Assembly: GCA_027924645.1 (NCBI GenBank)
Contig: BSBN01000039.1
Location: 24,313,272 to 24,377,271, forward strand
DNA: 64,000 nucleotides
DNA from: Cunninghamia lanceolata
Taxonomy: Eukaryota; Streptophyta; Pinopsida; Cupressales; Cupressaceae
Direction: 5' to 3'
The notes beneath the pieces were generated by a model. The model was not told the origin of the DNA, did no database searches, and was given only the letters and a program-made list of their open reading frames with translations. Below, piece by piece: positions 10,983 through 22,860 of this stretch; position 1 is the stretch's first letter; every line of letters starts with the position of its first letter. A program made the position numbers and the translations under genes.

Positions 10983-12022
10983 CTATTCACCAAAAAAGAA
11001 GAAAAGAAACCCATGAGCAGAACCAAAACATCATTAAATTCTCTGTCCATTAATAATCCAGCTACAGACCAAGATTCCCCAAAATAAACCTACTAGTAAT
11101 CCATTCAATTTTACCCAAACTCCATCTAAAATTAACCAAATCAATCCCTAAAGCATTAAACCCCCCATCCAAGAATCCACCTAGCAACGCACAATCTACC
11201 ACAATAAAATAAAAATTCTATAAACCCACTCTCCTTTGCATGTAAGGTTCTATTCATTAATTCCCATGTCAAAAAATTCCAATCCACATTGAAACCCCCA
11301 GCCTACCACAATAAAATAAAAATACCATAAACCCACTCTCCTTTGCCTGTAAGGTTCTATGCTTCAATTCCAATTTCAAAAAACTTTGGATACACAACTG
11401 CATACTAAGCATTTATGCTCCGCCAAAATACAATCACATACACTATTGCCTAAAATCTATAAAAATTACCACTAATGTTTTCCGATTGTTTAAACAAAAT
11501 CTAGCATTACTCAAACCCTAAACTATTTTCCATAATATCCATGCAAAGTTATCCCTACCAATGGCTAAGTCATAAAATCCCCATCCCAGCCACAGGCTGA
11601 GCATCTTCATCTACCACAAAAAAGTCATTTCAAGTACATTCCCTATTGCCTAAAATCAATCCAAATTAATACTAAAGATGCCCTAAATGTTTCAAAAACA
11701 TCAAACAACTAAAACATTATTTAACCAGTCAGAAGTCATGAGTTATTAAGTATGTATTATCTTGTAATCTGAAACTGTGTTATTCTGAGATTTGTAAGCT
11801 GGGTATACCATTCACATATTTATATTTTCTGGAATCAAAGCATTTGCTTGGATAAATCTATTACAATCAGTAACAGTAGTGTTCCCAGATGTTTAATTCT
11901 GAGTTATTGTTCCTACATATAATTGTATTGTGAATTAGCACTACAATTGCTCAAGGATATTACAGTAGTAGTAGATAAAATAGTACATAATTTCAAAAAT
12001 TAATGACACACACCTTTGTCAC

Positions 12023-12235
12023 CTATGATGATCCTATCCAAGATAGGTAAACAAATATGGACAACTCAGAGTTTCCTAAATATAACAAGGTTATCATCCT
12101 AAAAGTTTTGAATGTTTTATACTCAGCTCGTGTATAAAAAACATTAAAACCATTAGGAAGATGAGATGGGTTTTCATCAACAACTTCCAAATAATTTAAC
12201 AGTGTTCCTGCATTTTCCACTGTGTTAAAAAATAA
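12023..12235 (-). pseudogene. Copy 2 of the unknown conserved exon
   Basis: This is the counterpart of 10081-10292. It keeps the same frame (LNYLEVVDENPSHLPNG) but has lost a codon near the start and carries several substitutions. The acceptor-like CACAG before it is kept. It is unlikely to be spliced correctly, because the next exon upstream in this copy has lost its acceptor. Confidence 0.45.
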
Positions 12236-12786
12236 ATGAATGGAAACGAATTGGGTATTCATATAGGTTAATGGATTTTGTTAGGAGTGAAGAAATACAT
12301 AACAATTAAAGACCACATTTGAAGGTTATTTTTGCTCTCTTAGTATGGTGGGAGGGATTGTGAGGCATTTAATTTTTAGCCAGGGATATCAAAACTCAAC
12401 TGCCAATCCATGCTTAATAGGATGATAAAAATCCAATTTGTGGCTGCGGAGAAATTCATCAGCAGGAGGCATGTACCAGCTGGTGGAAGGTGGGTAAGCT
12501 AGAAATTAACCTTAATTGCATGAAGAATCACCCAAGCTGTAAACTACAAGAGTCAAGTAGTTTGTATGGTATCTAAATACCTACCAAAAGGGCTTGTCCA
12601 TACCAGGGGATAAAGAAACGGGCAAAAATCCTCCATTGCAAGTTTTGTAATGCAAAAGAAATCACCATATACTCGTGGTTTAGTAGATCAGTGTATTTAT
12701 AAATGGAAAACTTTTGAACTTTCTAATGACTCAAACCAAAAAATCACAAAATTTTTTAAATTAAAATGGTAAGATCTGAAGCATAC

Positions 12787-12906
12787 CACCAAATGGACTG
12801 GAGTTGGAACCAGAAGCAGGGGTTGAAGTCCCACCAAATGCAGGTGTTGAAGTGCCACCAAATGCTGGTTGTGCCCCAAAACGACTGGAGCTAGGTTGCC
12901 CAAATG
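12787..12906 (-). pseudogene. FG-nucleoporin-like exon, copy 2, acceptor lost
   Basis: The 120-nt FG exon is intact in frame and keeps its GTATGC donor, but the minus-strand acceptor GAATAG of copy 1 is GAACAA here, removing the AG. Splicing into this exon would be impaired. Confidence 0.6.
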
Positions 12907-12953
12907 TTGTTCACCAAAAAAGACGAAGAAAAGCAACCCATGAGCAGAACCAA

Positions 12954-13440
12954 CACATCATTAAATTCTCTATCCATTAATAATCTAGCTACAGACCAAG
13001 ATTCCCCAAAATAAACCTACTAGTATTCCATTCAATTTTACCCAAACTCCATCTAAAATTAACCAAAGCAATCCCTAAAGCATTAAACCCCCATCCAAGA
13101 ATCCACCTAGCAACCCAAAATCTACCACAACAAAATAAAAATTCTATAAACCCACTCTCCTTTGCATGTAAGGTTCTATTCATTAATTCCCAAAACATCC
13201 TTAAATTCTCTATCCATTAATAATCCAGCTACAGACCAAGATTCCTCAAAATAAACCTACTAGTAATCCATTCAATTTTACCCAAACTCCATCAAAAATT
13301 AGCTAAAGCAATCCCTAAAGCATTAAACACCCCATCCAAGAAACCATCTAGCAGCACACAATCTACCACAATAAAATAAAAAATTCTATAAACCCACTCT
13401 CCTTTGCATGTAAGGTTCTATTCATTAATTCCCATGTCAA
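12954..13440. repeat. Nested ~241-bp tandem duplication inside copy 2
   Basis: The segment starting CATTAAATTCTCTATCCATT at about 12959 recurs at about 13200 with few changes. Copies 1 and 3 have it once. This accounts for most of the extra length of copy 2. Confidence 0.8.
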
Positions 13441-14174
13441 AAAATTCCAATCCACCTTGAAACCCACATCCTACAACAATAAAATAAAAATACTATAAAC
13501 CCACTCTCCTTTACCTGTAAGGTTCTATGTTCAAACCAATTTCAAAAAACTTTGGATACAGAACTGCATACTAACCATTTATGCCCCGCCAAAATACAAT
13601 CACTATCAGCACGTACACTATTGCCTAAAATCTATAAAAAATTACTGCTAATGTTTTCTGATTGTTTAAACAAAATCTAACATTACTCAAACCCTAAACT
13701 ATTTCCATAAAATCCTTGTAAAGCTATCCCTACCAATGGCTAAGTCATAAAATCCCCATCCCAGCCACAGGCTGAGCATCTTCATCTACCACAAAAAAAT
13801 CATTACAGGTACATTCCCTATTGCCTAAAATCAATCCAAATTAATACTCAAGATGCCCTAAATGTTTCAAAAACCTCAAATAACTAAAACATTATTTAAC
13901 CAGTCAGAAGTCGTGAGTTATTAAGTATGTATTATCTTGTAATCTGAAACTGTGTTATTCTGAGATTTGTAAGCTGGGTACACCATTCACATATTTATAT
14001 TTTCTGGACTCAAAGCATTTGCTTGGATAAATCTATTACAATCAATAACAGCAGTGTTCCCAGATGTTTAATTCTAAGTTATTGTTCCTACATATAATTG
14101 TATTGTGAATTAGCACTACAATTGCTCAGGGATATTACGGTAGAAGTAGATAAAATAGTACATAATTTCAACAA

Positions 14175-14387
14175 TTAATGACACACACCTTTGTCACCTA
14201 TCCAAGATAGGTAAACAAATATGGACAACTTAGAGTTTCCTAAATATAACAAGGCTACCATCCTAAAAGTTTTGAATGTTTTATACTCAGCTCGTGTATA
14301 AAAAACATTAAAACCATTAGAAAGATGAGATGGGTTTTCATCAACAACTTCCAAATAAGCATTTACCAGTGTTCCTGCACTTTCCAC
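14175..14387 (-). pseudogene. Copy 3 of the unknown conserved exon
   Basis: The open frame matches copy 1 (SAGTLVNAYLEVVDENPS) with substitutions. The acceptor-like CACAG is present. Function is unknown, as for copy 1. Confidence 0.4.
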
Positions 14388-14954
14388 TGTGTTTAAAAAA
14401 TGAATGAAAGGAAATGAATTGGGTATTCATATAGGTTAATGGATTTTGTTAGAAGTGAAGAAATACATAACAATTAAAGACCACATTTGAAGGTTATTTT
14501 TGCTCCTTTAGTACGGTGGGAGGGATTGTGAGGCATTTAATTTTTAGCCAGGGAGATCAAAACTCAAATGCCACTCCATGCTTAATATAATGATAAAAAT
14601 CCAATTTGTGGCTGCAGAGAAATTCATCAGCAGGAGCCATGTACCAGTCGGTGAAAGGTGATTAAGTTAGAAATTAACCTTAATTGCATGAAGAATCACC
14701 CAAGCTGTAAACTACAAAAGTCAAGTAGTTTGTATGGTATCTGAATTCCTACCAAAATAGTTTGTCCTAACCAAGGGATAAAGAGACGGACAAAAATCCT
14801 CAATTGCAAGTTTTGTAATGCAAAAGAAATCACCATATACTCGTAGTTTAGTAGATCAGTGTATTTATAAATGTAAAACTTTTTAACTTTCTAATGACTC
14901 AAACCAAAATATCACAAATTTTTTTATATTAAAATGGTAAGATCTGAAGCATAC

Positions 14955-15068
14955 CACCAAATGGACAGGCGTTGGAACCAAAAGCAGGGGTTGAAGTCCC
15001 ACCAAATGCAGGTGTTGAAGTGCCACCAAATGCTGGTTGTGCCCCACTGGGGCTAGGTTGCCCAAATG
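14955..15068 (-). pseudogene. FG-nucleoporin-like exon, copy 3, acceptor lost and 6-nt deletion
   Basis: The same FG exon has an in-frame 6-nt deletion (two codons) and, as in copy 2, the acceptor AG is changed to AA. A run of 18 A's follows immediately upstream of the acceptor on the plus strand. Confidence 0.6.
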
Positions 15069-15992
15069 TTGTTCACCAAAAAAAAAAAAAAAAAAAGCAA
15101 CCCATGAGCAGAACCAAAACATCATTAAATTCTCTATCCATTAATAATACACCTACAGACCAAGATTCCCCAAAGTAAACCTACTAGTAGTCCATTCAAT
15201 TTTACCCAAACTCCATTTAAAATTAACCAAATCAATCCCTAAAGCATTAAACCCCCCATCCAAGAACCCACCTAGCAAACCACAATCTACTACAATAAAA
15301 TAAAATTTCTATAAACCCACTCTCCGCATGTACGGTTCTATACATTAATTCCCAAGTCAAAAAATTCCAATCCACCTTGAAACCCCCAGCCTACCACAAT
15401 AAAATAAAACTACTATAAACCCACTCTCCTTTTCCTGTAATGTTCTATTCTTCAATTCCTATTTCAAAAAACTTTGGATACACAACTGCATACTAAGCGT
15501 TTATGCTCCGCCAACATACGATGTTGCCATTTACCACTAATGTTATCTCATTGTTTAAATAAAATCTAACATTACTCAAACCCTAAACTATTTTCCATAA
15601 AATCGATGTAAAGCTATCACTTCCAATGGCTAAGTCATAAAAATCCCATTACGGCTGAACCACAAAAAAATCATTACAACTACATTCCCTGTTGCGTAAA
15701 ATCCATCCAAATTAATTTTCAAGATACCCTAAATGTTTCAAAACCTCAAATAACTAAACATTATTCCCTTTTTACATAAAAATCCATTTAAAGCTATACA
15801 ATCAATGCAAGAATCGAGATACATACGATTGGATGGAAACATTGTTAAATCTTATATTCACCAATCCTGCAGACACATAAAACAACCACAGTAAGCACCC
15901 AGGTAAAATGTATTCATGCCCACACGATCCTCAGTGAAACAAAGCACAAAAATCTTTCATAAAAATATCAAAAACGACTTAAAAAATCTTAC

Positions 15993-16133
15993 ATGCAATT
16001 CAAAATGTACAAGAAATTCTCTGAAAAGGAACGAAGCCGCCGGATTACCGAAGGGATAATCTCTGATGGTCCATATGAAATTGCACGTTTCTACAAGCTT
16101 TTCCACCTCTTGGCCTTTCTCCGACTCAACCAT
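15993..16133 (-). CDS. Putative first coding exon of the disrupted host gene
   Basis: An ATG at 16133 opens a 141-nt frame (47 codons, MVESEKGQEVEKLVETCNF at its start) that ends exactly at a consensus donor CAT|GTAAGA at 15992. It lies directly upstream, on the same strand, of the triplicated exons, so it is a good candidate for exon 1 of that gene. The peptide contains WTIRDYPFGNP but no domain I can name. The region 16134-16290 would be 5' UTR or promoter. Joining it to the FG exons is inference and needs a transcript. Confidence 0.45.
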
Positions 16134-16292
16134 TTCCTCCCTCTTATTACACCATTACGCCGGGGTGAATCCGCCCTATGAATCCGCCGATACAGAACGG
16201 CGAGTTCATGGGGTGGATTCACCGGGCGCAAAAGAAACAAATGAAAAAAAGGGAAACCAAATTCCATCGCAGATTTTTCCCGTTTAAACTTG

Positions 16293-16424
16293 AACTGAAA
16301 CTAAACTTTCCATTTTTCTCACTTTTAATCTCACTTCTTTTCACGTTTAATCTCACTTTCCATCGCAGATTTTTTAAAAGAAGTGAGATTAAAAGTGAGA
16401 AAAATGGAAAGTTTAGTTTCAGTT
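16293..16424. repeat. Perfect 49-bp inverted repeat with 34-bp spacer
   Basis: Arm 16293-16341 and arm 16376-16424 are exact reverse complements over 49 bp. The spacer and left flank also share CCATCGCAGATTTTT (16263 and 16359). A transcript would form a long perfect hairpin. It lies ~160 bp upstream of the putative exon 1. Confidence 0.95.
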
Positions 16425-16729
16425 AAAATCTCTCTCGTGGAAAACAGCCCTTCCAGACTGAGACGCGATGGCTGAAGTCTAGTGTCTGCCTGTGCAATGG
16501 TGTACTGTCTTACTTTTTTTTAATGAGTTTCCGTTGTTTTTCTCAATTTTTTTGGTGTCTAAGAATTTTTTTTTAATTAAAAAAAATTAAACTAGTATAT
16601 TTATATTTAAAAAAATATGTCTACAATATGTGATAGATATCTTAGACATCTACGGATGAAAAATAAATTAAAACTTTTGTCATAGAGAAATTTCATAAAT
16701 CTATGTGGGATAGTTCCCTAGGGAGAAAG

Positions 16730-17050
16730 AAGAGCTATAGATATCTCTTGGAGAGCTAAGATTTTGATCGGTCAATTTAGGACTAACTCTCATCAGCTCC
16801 GTTGTGAAACGGGTAGGTGGAAGAGACCTAAAGAAACTTGGGAAGAGAGAGTATGTACTTTCTGCACCTCTAGGCTGTGGAATCAGAAAAACACTTTATT
16901 TTAGAATGTGACGCTTACACTAACATTAGAGCAAAGTATGCAGATATCCTGACAGCGGTTTCTTGGCATGATCTTTTTGTCGAGAGTGCTTTGGAGAAGA
17001 TGGGAGAGCTCATAATATCTTTGCACAAAAGCATAATTGCAAGATAAAAG
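16730..17050 (+). pseudogene. LINE ORF2 C-terminal zinc-finger fragment
   Basis: Translation gives ARILIGQFRTNSHQLRCETG, then CTFC and, after a one-base shift, AVESEKHFILECDAY. This is the C-terminal C-x2-C...H-x4-C zinc-binding region found after reverse transcriptase in L1-like LINEs. Only this 3' end remains, with a frameshift near 16870. It is followed by T-rich sequence. Confidence 0.7.
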
Positions 17051-17109
17051 CAAATTTGACGGGGTTGGCTGTCTCTTAAGGCTATTTTTAGCCTCGTGGA
17101 CGTTAAAAG

Positions 17110-17345
17110 CTATTTCTCTTTTAACTCATGTTTCTCTCCATACTTTTTTTTTTTTCCATAGTTTTTGTGATTTTCTCCATTTTTTTACTTTAACCATATC
17201 CAATTTCTTTTATCATTTTTATTTTTTAATTTTTTCAACTTTTTTTTTTATTTTTATTTCTTTTTTTTTAATGTTGTGATTTTTCCCACCTTATTTTTCC
17301 ATTCCAGTTTTTTTTTTTTTTTTTTTTAAATTTTTAATGCCTCTT
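17110..17345. repeat. T-rich low-complexity tract
   Basis: Long runs of T and TTTTATTTT dominate. No coding content. Confidence 0.9.
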
Positions 17346-17850
17346 GGCATAATAATTTTTATTTTATTTTGGGTTTTAATTTTTTTAATGGAGATCATCT
17401 ACAAGATCATTTTTGTTTAGGATGATCTTCTTTGGCTGAGAGTCAAGAATTGAGGGGTATCTATTCCACGGAATTCACCCGAAGCATGATCTGGCCTCAT
17501 CCCTTATGGTGTCAGAGGCCTTGCACTTAACAAGACTTGATCTTGGTGGGGTGGACTCATTAGATCAGTAGACCAAGGGCCCTTTGACTTTTGGGGGGCT
17601 TTACTTTAACTTTATTTTTAATTTTATTATTTTTTAAAAATATTTATTTATTTTAATTTTTTAAATTTTTTCTTCTCTTTTAAATTATTATTATTATTTA
17701 TTTTTATTTTTCAACCTTTTGAAACATTCTTATTGATTGAGGAGATAGTTAGAAGGCAAGATAGAATTTTAAACATTTTTTTTTCTTTTCTAAACAATAG
17801 AAAACCCTAATGTGCCTAGTCTTGATGGTGTTTATGCGAATATACATAAT
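17346..17850. other. Unassigned, then left flank of the TR-GAG-like insertion
   Basis: 17346-17790 shows no gene and is AT-rich in its second half. The last ~50 bp (from ~17802, AACCCTAATGTGCCTAGTC) match 35411-35455, so they are the left half of a dispersed repeat into which the element at 17851 inserted. The base pairs 17846-17850 (ATAAT) are the probable left target-site copy. Confidence 0.6.
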
Positions 17851-20469
17851 TGTTGGAGTACAGGACCACTAAGAGGGGGGTGAATTAGTGGTCTATAAAC
17901 TTTAAAAAAATTTACACCTTTTAATCTACTAGATAGATAATGAGAGACTTTAAAGATTTATCAAACACATGCATAAGTATGATGATAATCAGTATGAACA
18001 AGACATCAAAGACAAGACATTAGGGCACACACCTAAAGATAAACAACATGAACCATAACACATGTTTTTGATGAGTGGAAAACCCTCGTAGGGATAAAAA
18101 ACCTCTCTTGAATCCTACCACTTTATTGTGCCTCACTGGCAAAACCAATAACCTTCACTAGGTACAAGTAGTGTCTCACTAACACAGCCTCACTGGCAAA
18201 TACAACTACCTCACTGGCAAAATGTGACCATAAGGAAGAAAACTCAATTCAGGGGGTTGCCCTGATTCTCTACAATACACCAAATGACTTAACCCTCTTC
18301 GTCACACATAAAATCTTACTGATGATACATTGCATGCTTTCTGCATCAAAAGATAGACCTTCTCATCAAAGACACCCTGACTCATTAAGACATTTTGCCA
18401 CTACATAAACAACTCATGTTCCCTTTGCAAGTCATACCTTGAATCTAATCAAACAAACATTCATACTTGTCTGCATGCTGCAAGTTCTTCTCACTTACAT
18501 CTCTTTGTATACCCTTGAACCTCTTTCAAGGTTGATTTCATTAACAACGGTGTTTTCCTTCACCAATCCTCATAATATCTACATGAGCAGAAAGATCTCA
18601 CCCTATATATTACCATCAACCAGGTCGCACACTCACACCTGTCAAATAGTGCAAGTTATCAATTTCACTGGCCCTTTGCACCAGTTAGAATTCTATTACA
18701 AGGCAGTTAGAAGGTCTGCCCGTCAATCTTAAGAAGCATGAAGTTCTGTTATGATTTGAAAGTTATTTAAATATCCTTCGTTCAATCTCATGTTCGCACC
18801 AAGACAACTTTAAACAACAGCCACTAATTTTTGTTTGGGCGCCCATTTCTTATGTCTTTACCGGATCTCCTGGTTTTACAAGGTTGAGCCCGGCCAGTTT
18901 TTCAATGTTCATAACACCCTTTAGGAAGTCACTGTAAGTGATATGACCTAAGATTTTTTTTTATTTTTTTTTTAAATCACCTTCAAAACATAAATAAAGT
19001 GCAAAAGGTTAGGTGACAGTTAGGTCCCAGGTTTTAGAACATAGTAAGTACTTAGAGTTTCTTAGGTTTATGTCATAGAAACTTAGGGTTTCTTAGGTTT
19101 AACCTCACAAGTCTAATTAATCTTTGACTATCAAGCATCTCTAACTTGCAAGTTCAACTAGCAGTTCTCTGATGAATGCTAGACATGAATTAATAGCAAC
19201 TCCAAATGTGAACAAGCATAAAGTGAATAAGCATCGTAAGCATCAACATCTTCAACTTCAACTTCTTAATTTTTGCATCACAAACTTGATGAGCATAACA
19301 CTGAATTGAACCCACAACAAACACAACATGAATCGAGAGGATGAACCACTCTGCAAGAACAACATTGAATCTTCTTAAGCATGATCAATATTTGGTGCAG
19401 GAGCACCTAGAAAATCATGTTTTCTTTTGTAATAAGGTCTATTTGACCAATGCATTTTCATTTCAGTTTGTATCTAGGATCATTTTGTAAGTTCCAAGTG
19501 ACTTAGGGGACATTTGTCAAATTGTAACCGTATAATGCCAAAAATAGGCAGTAGGGCAGTTGGAGGCTGTCTTAGACAGTTGTCTCCCAGCCGCTTGGAG
19601 TCAGGTTTGGTACTCCTCAAGGCGAGTTTATAAACCCAGAGGATTGAACCAAATGCACATATTATTTTCATTGTAACCAGATCAAAAAAAGAGTGTGATC
19701 GAATGTAATTGTGATTGTGCTAAGGAGAAATAGAATCATTATGTTCTGTCAATTCGATTTCTATTTCCTGTAATCGCAATTTTGTATTGATGTAGATTTT
19801 CGTTCCTCTGTGCTTTCCATTTTGTTGTTGTATGTCGTCATGAAGCATTCCACTGGTGAGATTTCTGTCGAAATCAGTGGAATGGCTTTGTTGTATAAAT
19901 ATTTGCTTTTGTTTCCTGTTTTGTTTCCTATTCAATGGGGCAAGTGTTCCAAGCTGAGGAGTGTGCACAGTAGCATGCCCTAGCATCTCTATGTGCTGGG
20001 CGTAGAGTGTAGATAAGACTGTGTGAGAGAGTTGAAAACCCTAACGGCGTATCGCTGTGTTGGTTCATTGGCGTATTGGTCAAAGATTGCGAGTGTTCAT
20101 CGACAGAACAAGTCTCGCCGAGGGTAAATGCCATCAGTGTATCGATAGAAGGATGAAAGACTTGGCCGATAGAGGATGTCTCACCAAAGTTAAAATCGAT
20201 TGAGTTATCGACCGTAAGGAATTAGGGCCTGGTCTACGTTTCCCGTTGTGCACTCCCCATCAATATCATTACCAAGTCACATATCCTGATCCAAACATGA
20301 AACATGATCATTATCATAACCAAGAACATGGGAAAAGAATGAACAACCTTGGAGCACAACCTTTGATGTCTCTGCATGCCATCAACCTCTTGACACCATA
20401 TCAACATCACATCAACCTGACCTCAACACAACTCAACCCTTTGACATCAATGATAACTACATCACAACA
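17851..20469 (-). repeat. 3' LTR of the Gag-only element, split by a solo LTR
   Basis: It aligns along its length with 28924-30677 once the insert 19392-20259 is set aside (1,751 against 1,754 bp). Substitutions are visible throughout, for example GAATTAGTGG against GAATCAGTGG at the start, so the insertion is not recent. ORFs in this stretch are shadows of the LTR. Confidence 0.85.
19392..20259 (+). mobile_element. ~0.87-kb solo LTR inside the 3' LTR
   Basis: It starts (T)TGGTGCAGGAGCACC, has a TATA-like GAGTTTATAAACCC near 19623, a CCAGCCGCTTGGAG block and CCGAT motifs near 20130-20215, and ends GTGCACTCCCCA. It is flanked by the 7-bp direct repeat TCAATAT (19385-19391 and 20260-20266). 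The homologous 5' LTR has one uninterrupted copy of that site near 30468, confirming the insertion. The first 15 bp match the LTR at 5819 and the solo LTR at 1376-3028, so it belongs to the same family. The exact TSD length (5 or 7) is unclear because the TG is offset by one base. Confidence 0.8.
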
Positions 20470-20485
20470 ATCTCTCCCTTTGTCA
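20470..20485 (-). promoter_or_regulatory. Polypurine tract of the Gag-only element
   Basis: On the minus strand CAAAGGGAGAGAT directly precedes TGTTGTGATG, the start of the 3' LTR. It would prime plus-strand DNA synthesis. Confidence 0.8.
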
Positions 20486-22860
20486 TTGATGGCAAACACC
20501 ACTCCAATTTCTCTCTCTCCCCCTCTGACAACAATTGACAAAGGGTTAGCTCCCCCTGTCTCTAAGGCATCAGCAACCAACTGCCATAATGACTATTGTC
20601 CTATTCAAGCAAGCTCCCCCTGACTTAGATGCACAAATGTGTATGATGATTTTGATGAAAAGACTATTGCATAATGTCAAATAACGTGATTGATCAGCAA
20701 CAATCATTGAGATATATTGTCAAATGACATTTATACATTCCACTGCCATATAACCTCTGTCATGATCAACAAGAAGACATTGCAATTTGTCACAAGAGAT
20801 ATCATAGGATCAATGTACTCATTTTCATACCTCAACTTTGAAACATGAAGAGAAGTATGATCTCAACTTCTCTTAATAGCCACCATAAGGTACTTCATCC
20901 CATCACTGTCATAGCTCACCAAAAGGAAATGAAGACCACTGAGTTTTACTTGGTAACTTGTTCACTGTTCAAATGAGTCAATTTACATATCATAACAAGA
21001 AGAATACAACCAACATAGTCATGAGTAAGAGCATTGCTATAAAATCACTAATCACTGAAGAATAAGAGTACTGTCATGTGCAAAAGCATTGCCAACTGTA
21101 CCCCTGCAATTCCCATGTTACTTTCAACACTGGCAAGAGTTCCTTAAGAGGGATGTGAATGAATTAAGAAAAAAAACATTGCCAAGAACAAATATATCTC
21201 CAAGAAACTATGTCAACTATCAACTATAAAGGTCATTGTCCAAGAAAATGTTCAAACACTATCACTTGAGTCATGATGTTGTTGTCACTGTCACTATTTT
21301 GTATTCTGTCACTACTCATGTTCAATTCAAATTCAAGCACCAAGCACAAAGTATCCATTGTCAACTGTGAGATAAGTGTTGTATCAACTTTCAAGCATTA
21401 TTCATTCCACTTTATGCAATAGTCAAGCATTCATTGTAGATGCCGTCAATGCATTTTAATGCCCACTATAAGTAAATACACACTAAAATGATAAAACAAT
21501 CACTGTAAATGCTCATGCACACTATATTGAGAAATGCAATGTTATGGTCCTGACCACTGAAGAATGCATGTCAATCTCACTGTCCTCTTACTATCGTGAT
21601 GGGTGGATCATTGAATGATAAATGCAATGACAACACTTGAATGATAAATGCAATGACATCGAGCATCACCTAACAGTCTTCTTACTCTCATCACTTGATT
21701 GTTCTCTATGTAATGAAATCACAACCAACCATCAAATGAACTGTCAAATGAAGTATAAAGCAACTGTTTGCAAACAAAATGTCAAGACATATTAGAATAG
21801 ATCTTTGCAATCATTGTCATTGACTGTCAAGTCAAATAAGGACATTTGCAGTACTGTCTATACTGTATGTTGTCTCACAAGGTCACTGTCAGCATTGAAA
21901 CCTACCATGAATGAAGTATGGAACACCACCCACTATCGTCACTATATGAACTGATAATGCATAATTGTCATCATTGAAACATATACCTATCAAGAATCAT
22001 TGTGAGTGCTCCCCTGAAGATAAGCACCTTGCATCTGATTGCTCTTCTCCCCATGTCAAGAATATCAACAAATGATTTGAAACAAAACATTGACTTTGCA
22101 TATTTATGAGAAAATTCTATCACCCCATTATTACTGATACAAAACAGTCAAACCCTGTATAAACACAGATTTGAACAATGATTGCACTAAAAACATAATC
22201 ATTCATTATCTTCCCAAGTTTAGAAATGTCCTATCATGAATCTCTTGTACTACAATTATAACTTTGCACCATACAGTGAATATTGTCATATAGCCATTTC
22301 AAAATGTTGTCACAGACTGGTCCTTAGAGATCAATAATAGAGTGTAAAGACTTTGCATGTCATATTGCATCAACACTTCCTTTAAATAGCTTGGACACCA
22401 CTGTAAAATGAAGAATGAGCAATGTGTAGATGAATAAACAATGGATATCAATAGCTCTCATATCCATGTATCTTTTAGATGCATCAAGAACATGAACATA
22501 TCATTTGTCATGAGTGATGGATGTATCAAGGATTCAAGAACATCAAAAATAACATTGTGCAATGATCATCAACCAACAAACCCCTTTAGTCACTGCTCTT
22601 AAATGATCTAATCAGTGTGCAAGATACTGTTTCAAGCATAATATGACTTGTTCATCAAGATTTATGCACCCTATATTGCATTAGACTACTGGCAAAACTT
22701 TGTCATTGCAACAAAGCAACTTTCCTTCAATGTAACTAAAAGAAGAATACAGACAAACCAATTTGAAGTCAATGTAGTACAAGCACCGAGGATACCATCA
22801 TGTATTGTCAATAAGTATAAGATACAATCTCTATGTCTATGGGGTTTGATTGATAAAACT
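20486..22860. other. Long non-coding interior of the Gag-only element
   Basis: About 2.4 kb between the Gag end and the polypurine tract. It has no ORF with a recognisable domain on either strand. It is full of short related words such as CACTGTCA, ATTGTCAACTG and AATGATAAATGCAATGACA, which suggests old tandem or slipped duplications. In an autonomous element pol would lie here. Confidence 0.6.

Larger units (their letters stand above)
9993..15780 (-). repeat. ~2-kb segment of a host gene in three tandem copies
   Basis: The sequence starting CATATAATTGTATTGTGAATTAGCA recurs at 9997, 11916 and 14091, giving units of about 1,919, 2,175 and 1,690 bp (the last degrades near 15780). Copies stay collinear with small indels. 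Copy 2 is longer mainly because it contains a nested duplication of ~241 bp (12954-13194 against 13195-13440). Each unit carries the same minus-strand exon-like sequences. Tandem segmental duplication inside a gene explains this better than a transposon, as no TIR, LTR or poly-A end is visible at unit borders. Confidence 0.85.

Noticed and set aside
15076..15093. A18 run as a retrogene poly-A tail
   Set aside because: It sits in the intron next to the FG exon, and the other copies have shorter A-runs in the same place, so it is local slippage.
15993..16133. MATH/TRAF-like domain in the first exon (FIWTIRDY)
   Set aside because: Only a few residues resemble the MATH start; too short and no further match.
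20246..20623. 125-residue plus-strand ORF
   Set aside because: It spans the solo LTR end, the LTR and the polypurine tract of the Gag-only element; a by-product of low-stop sequence.
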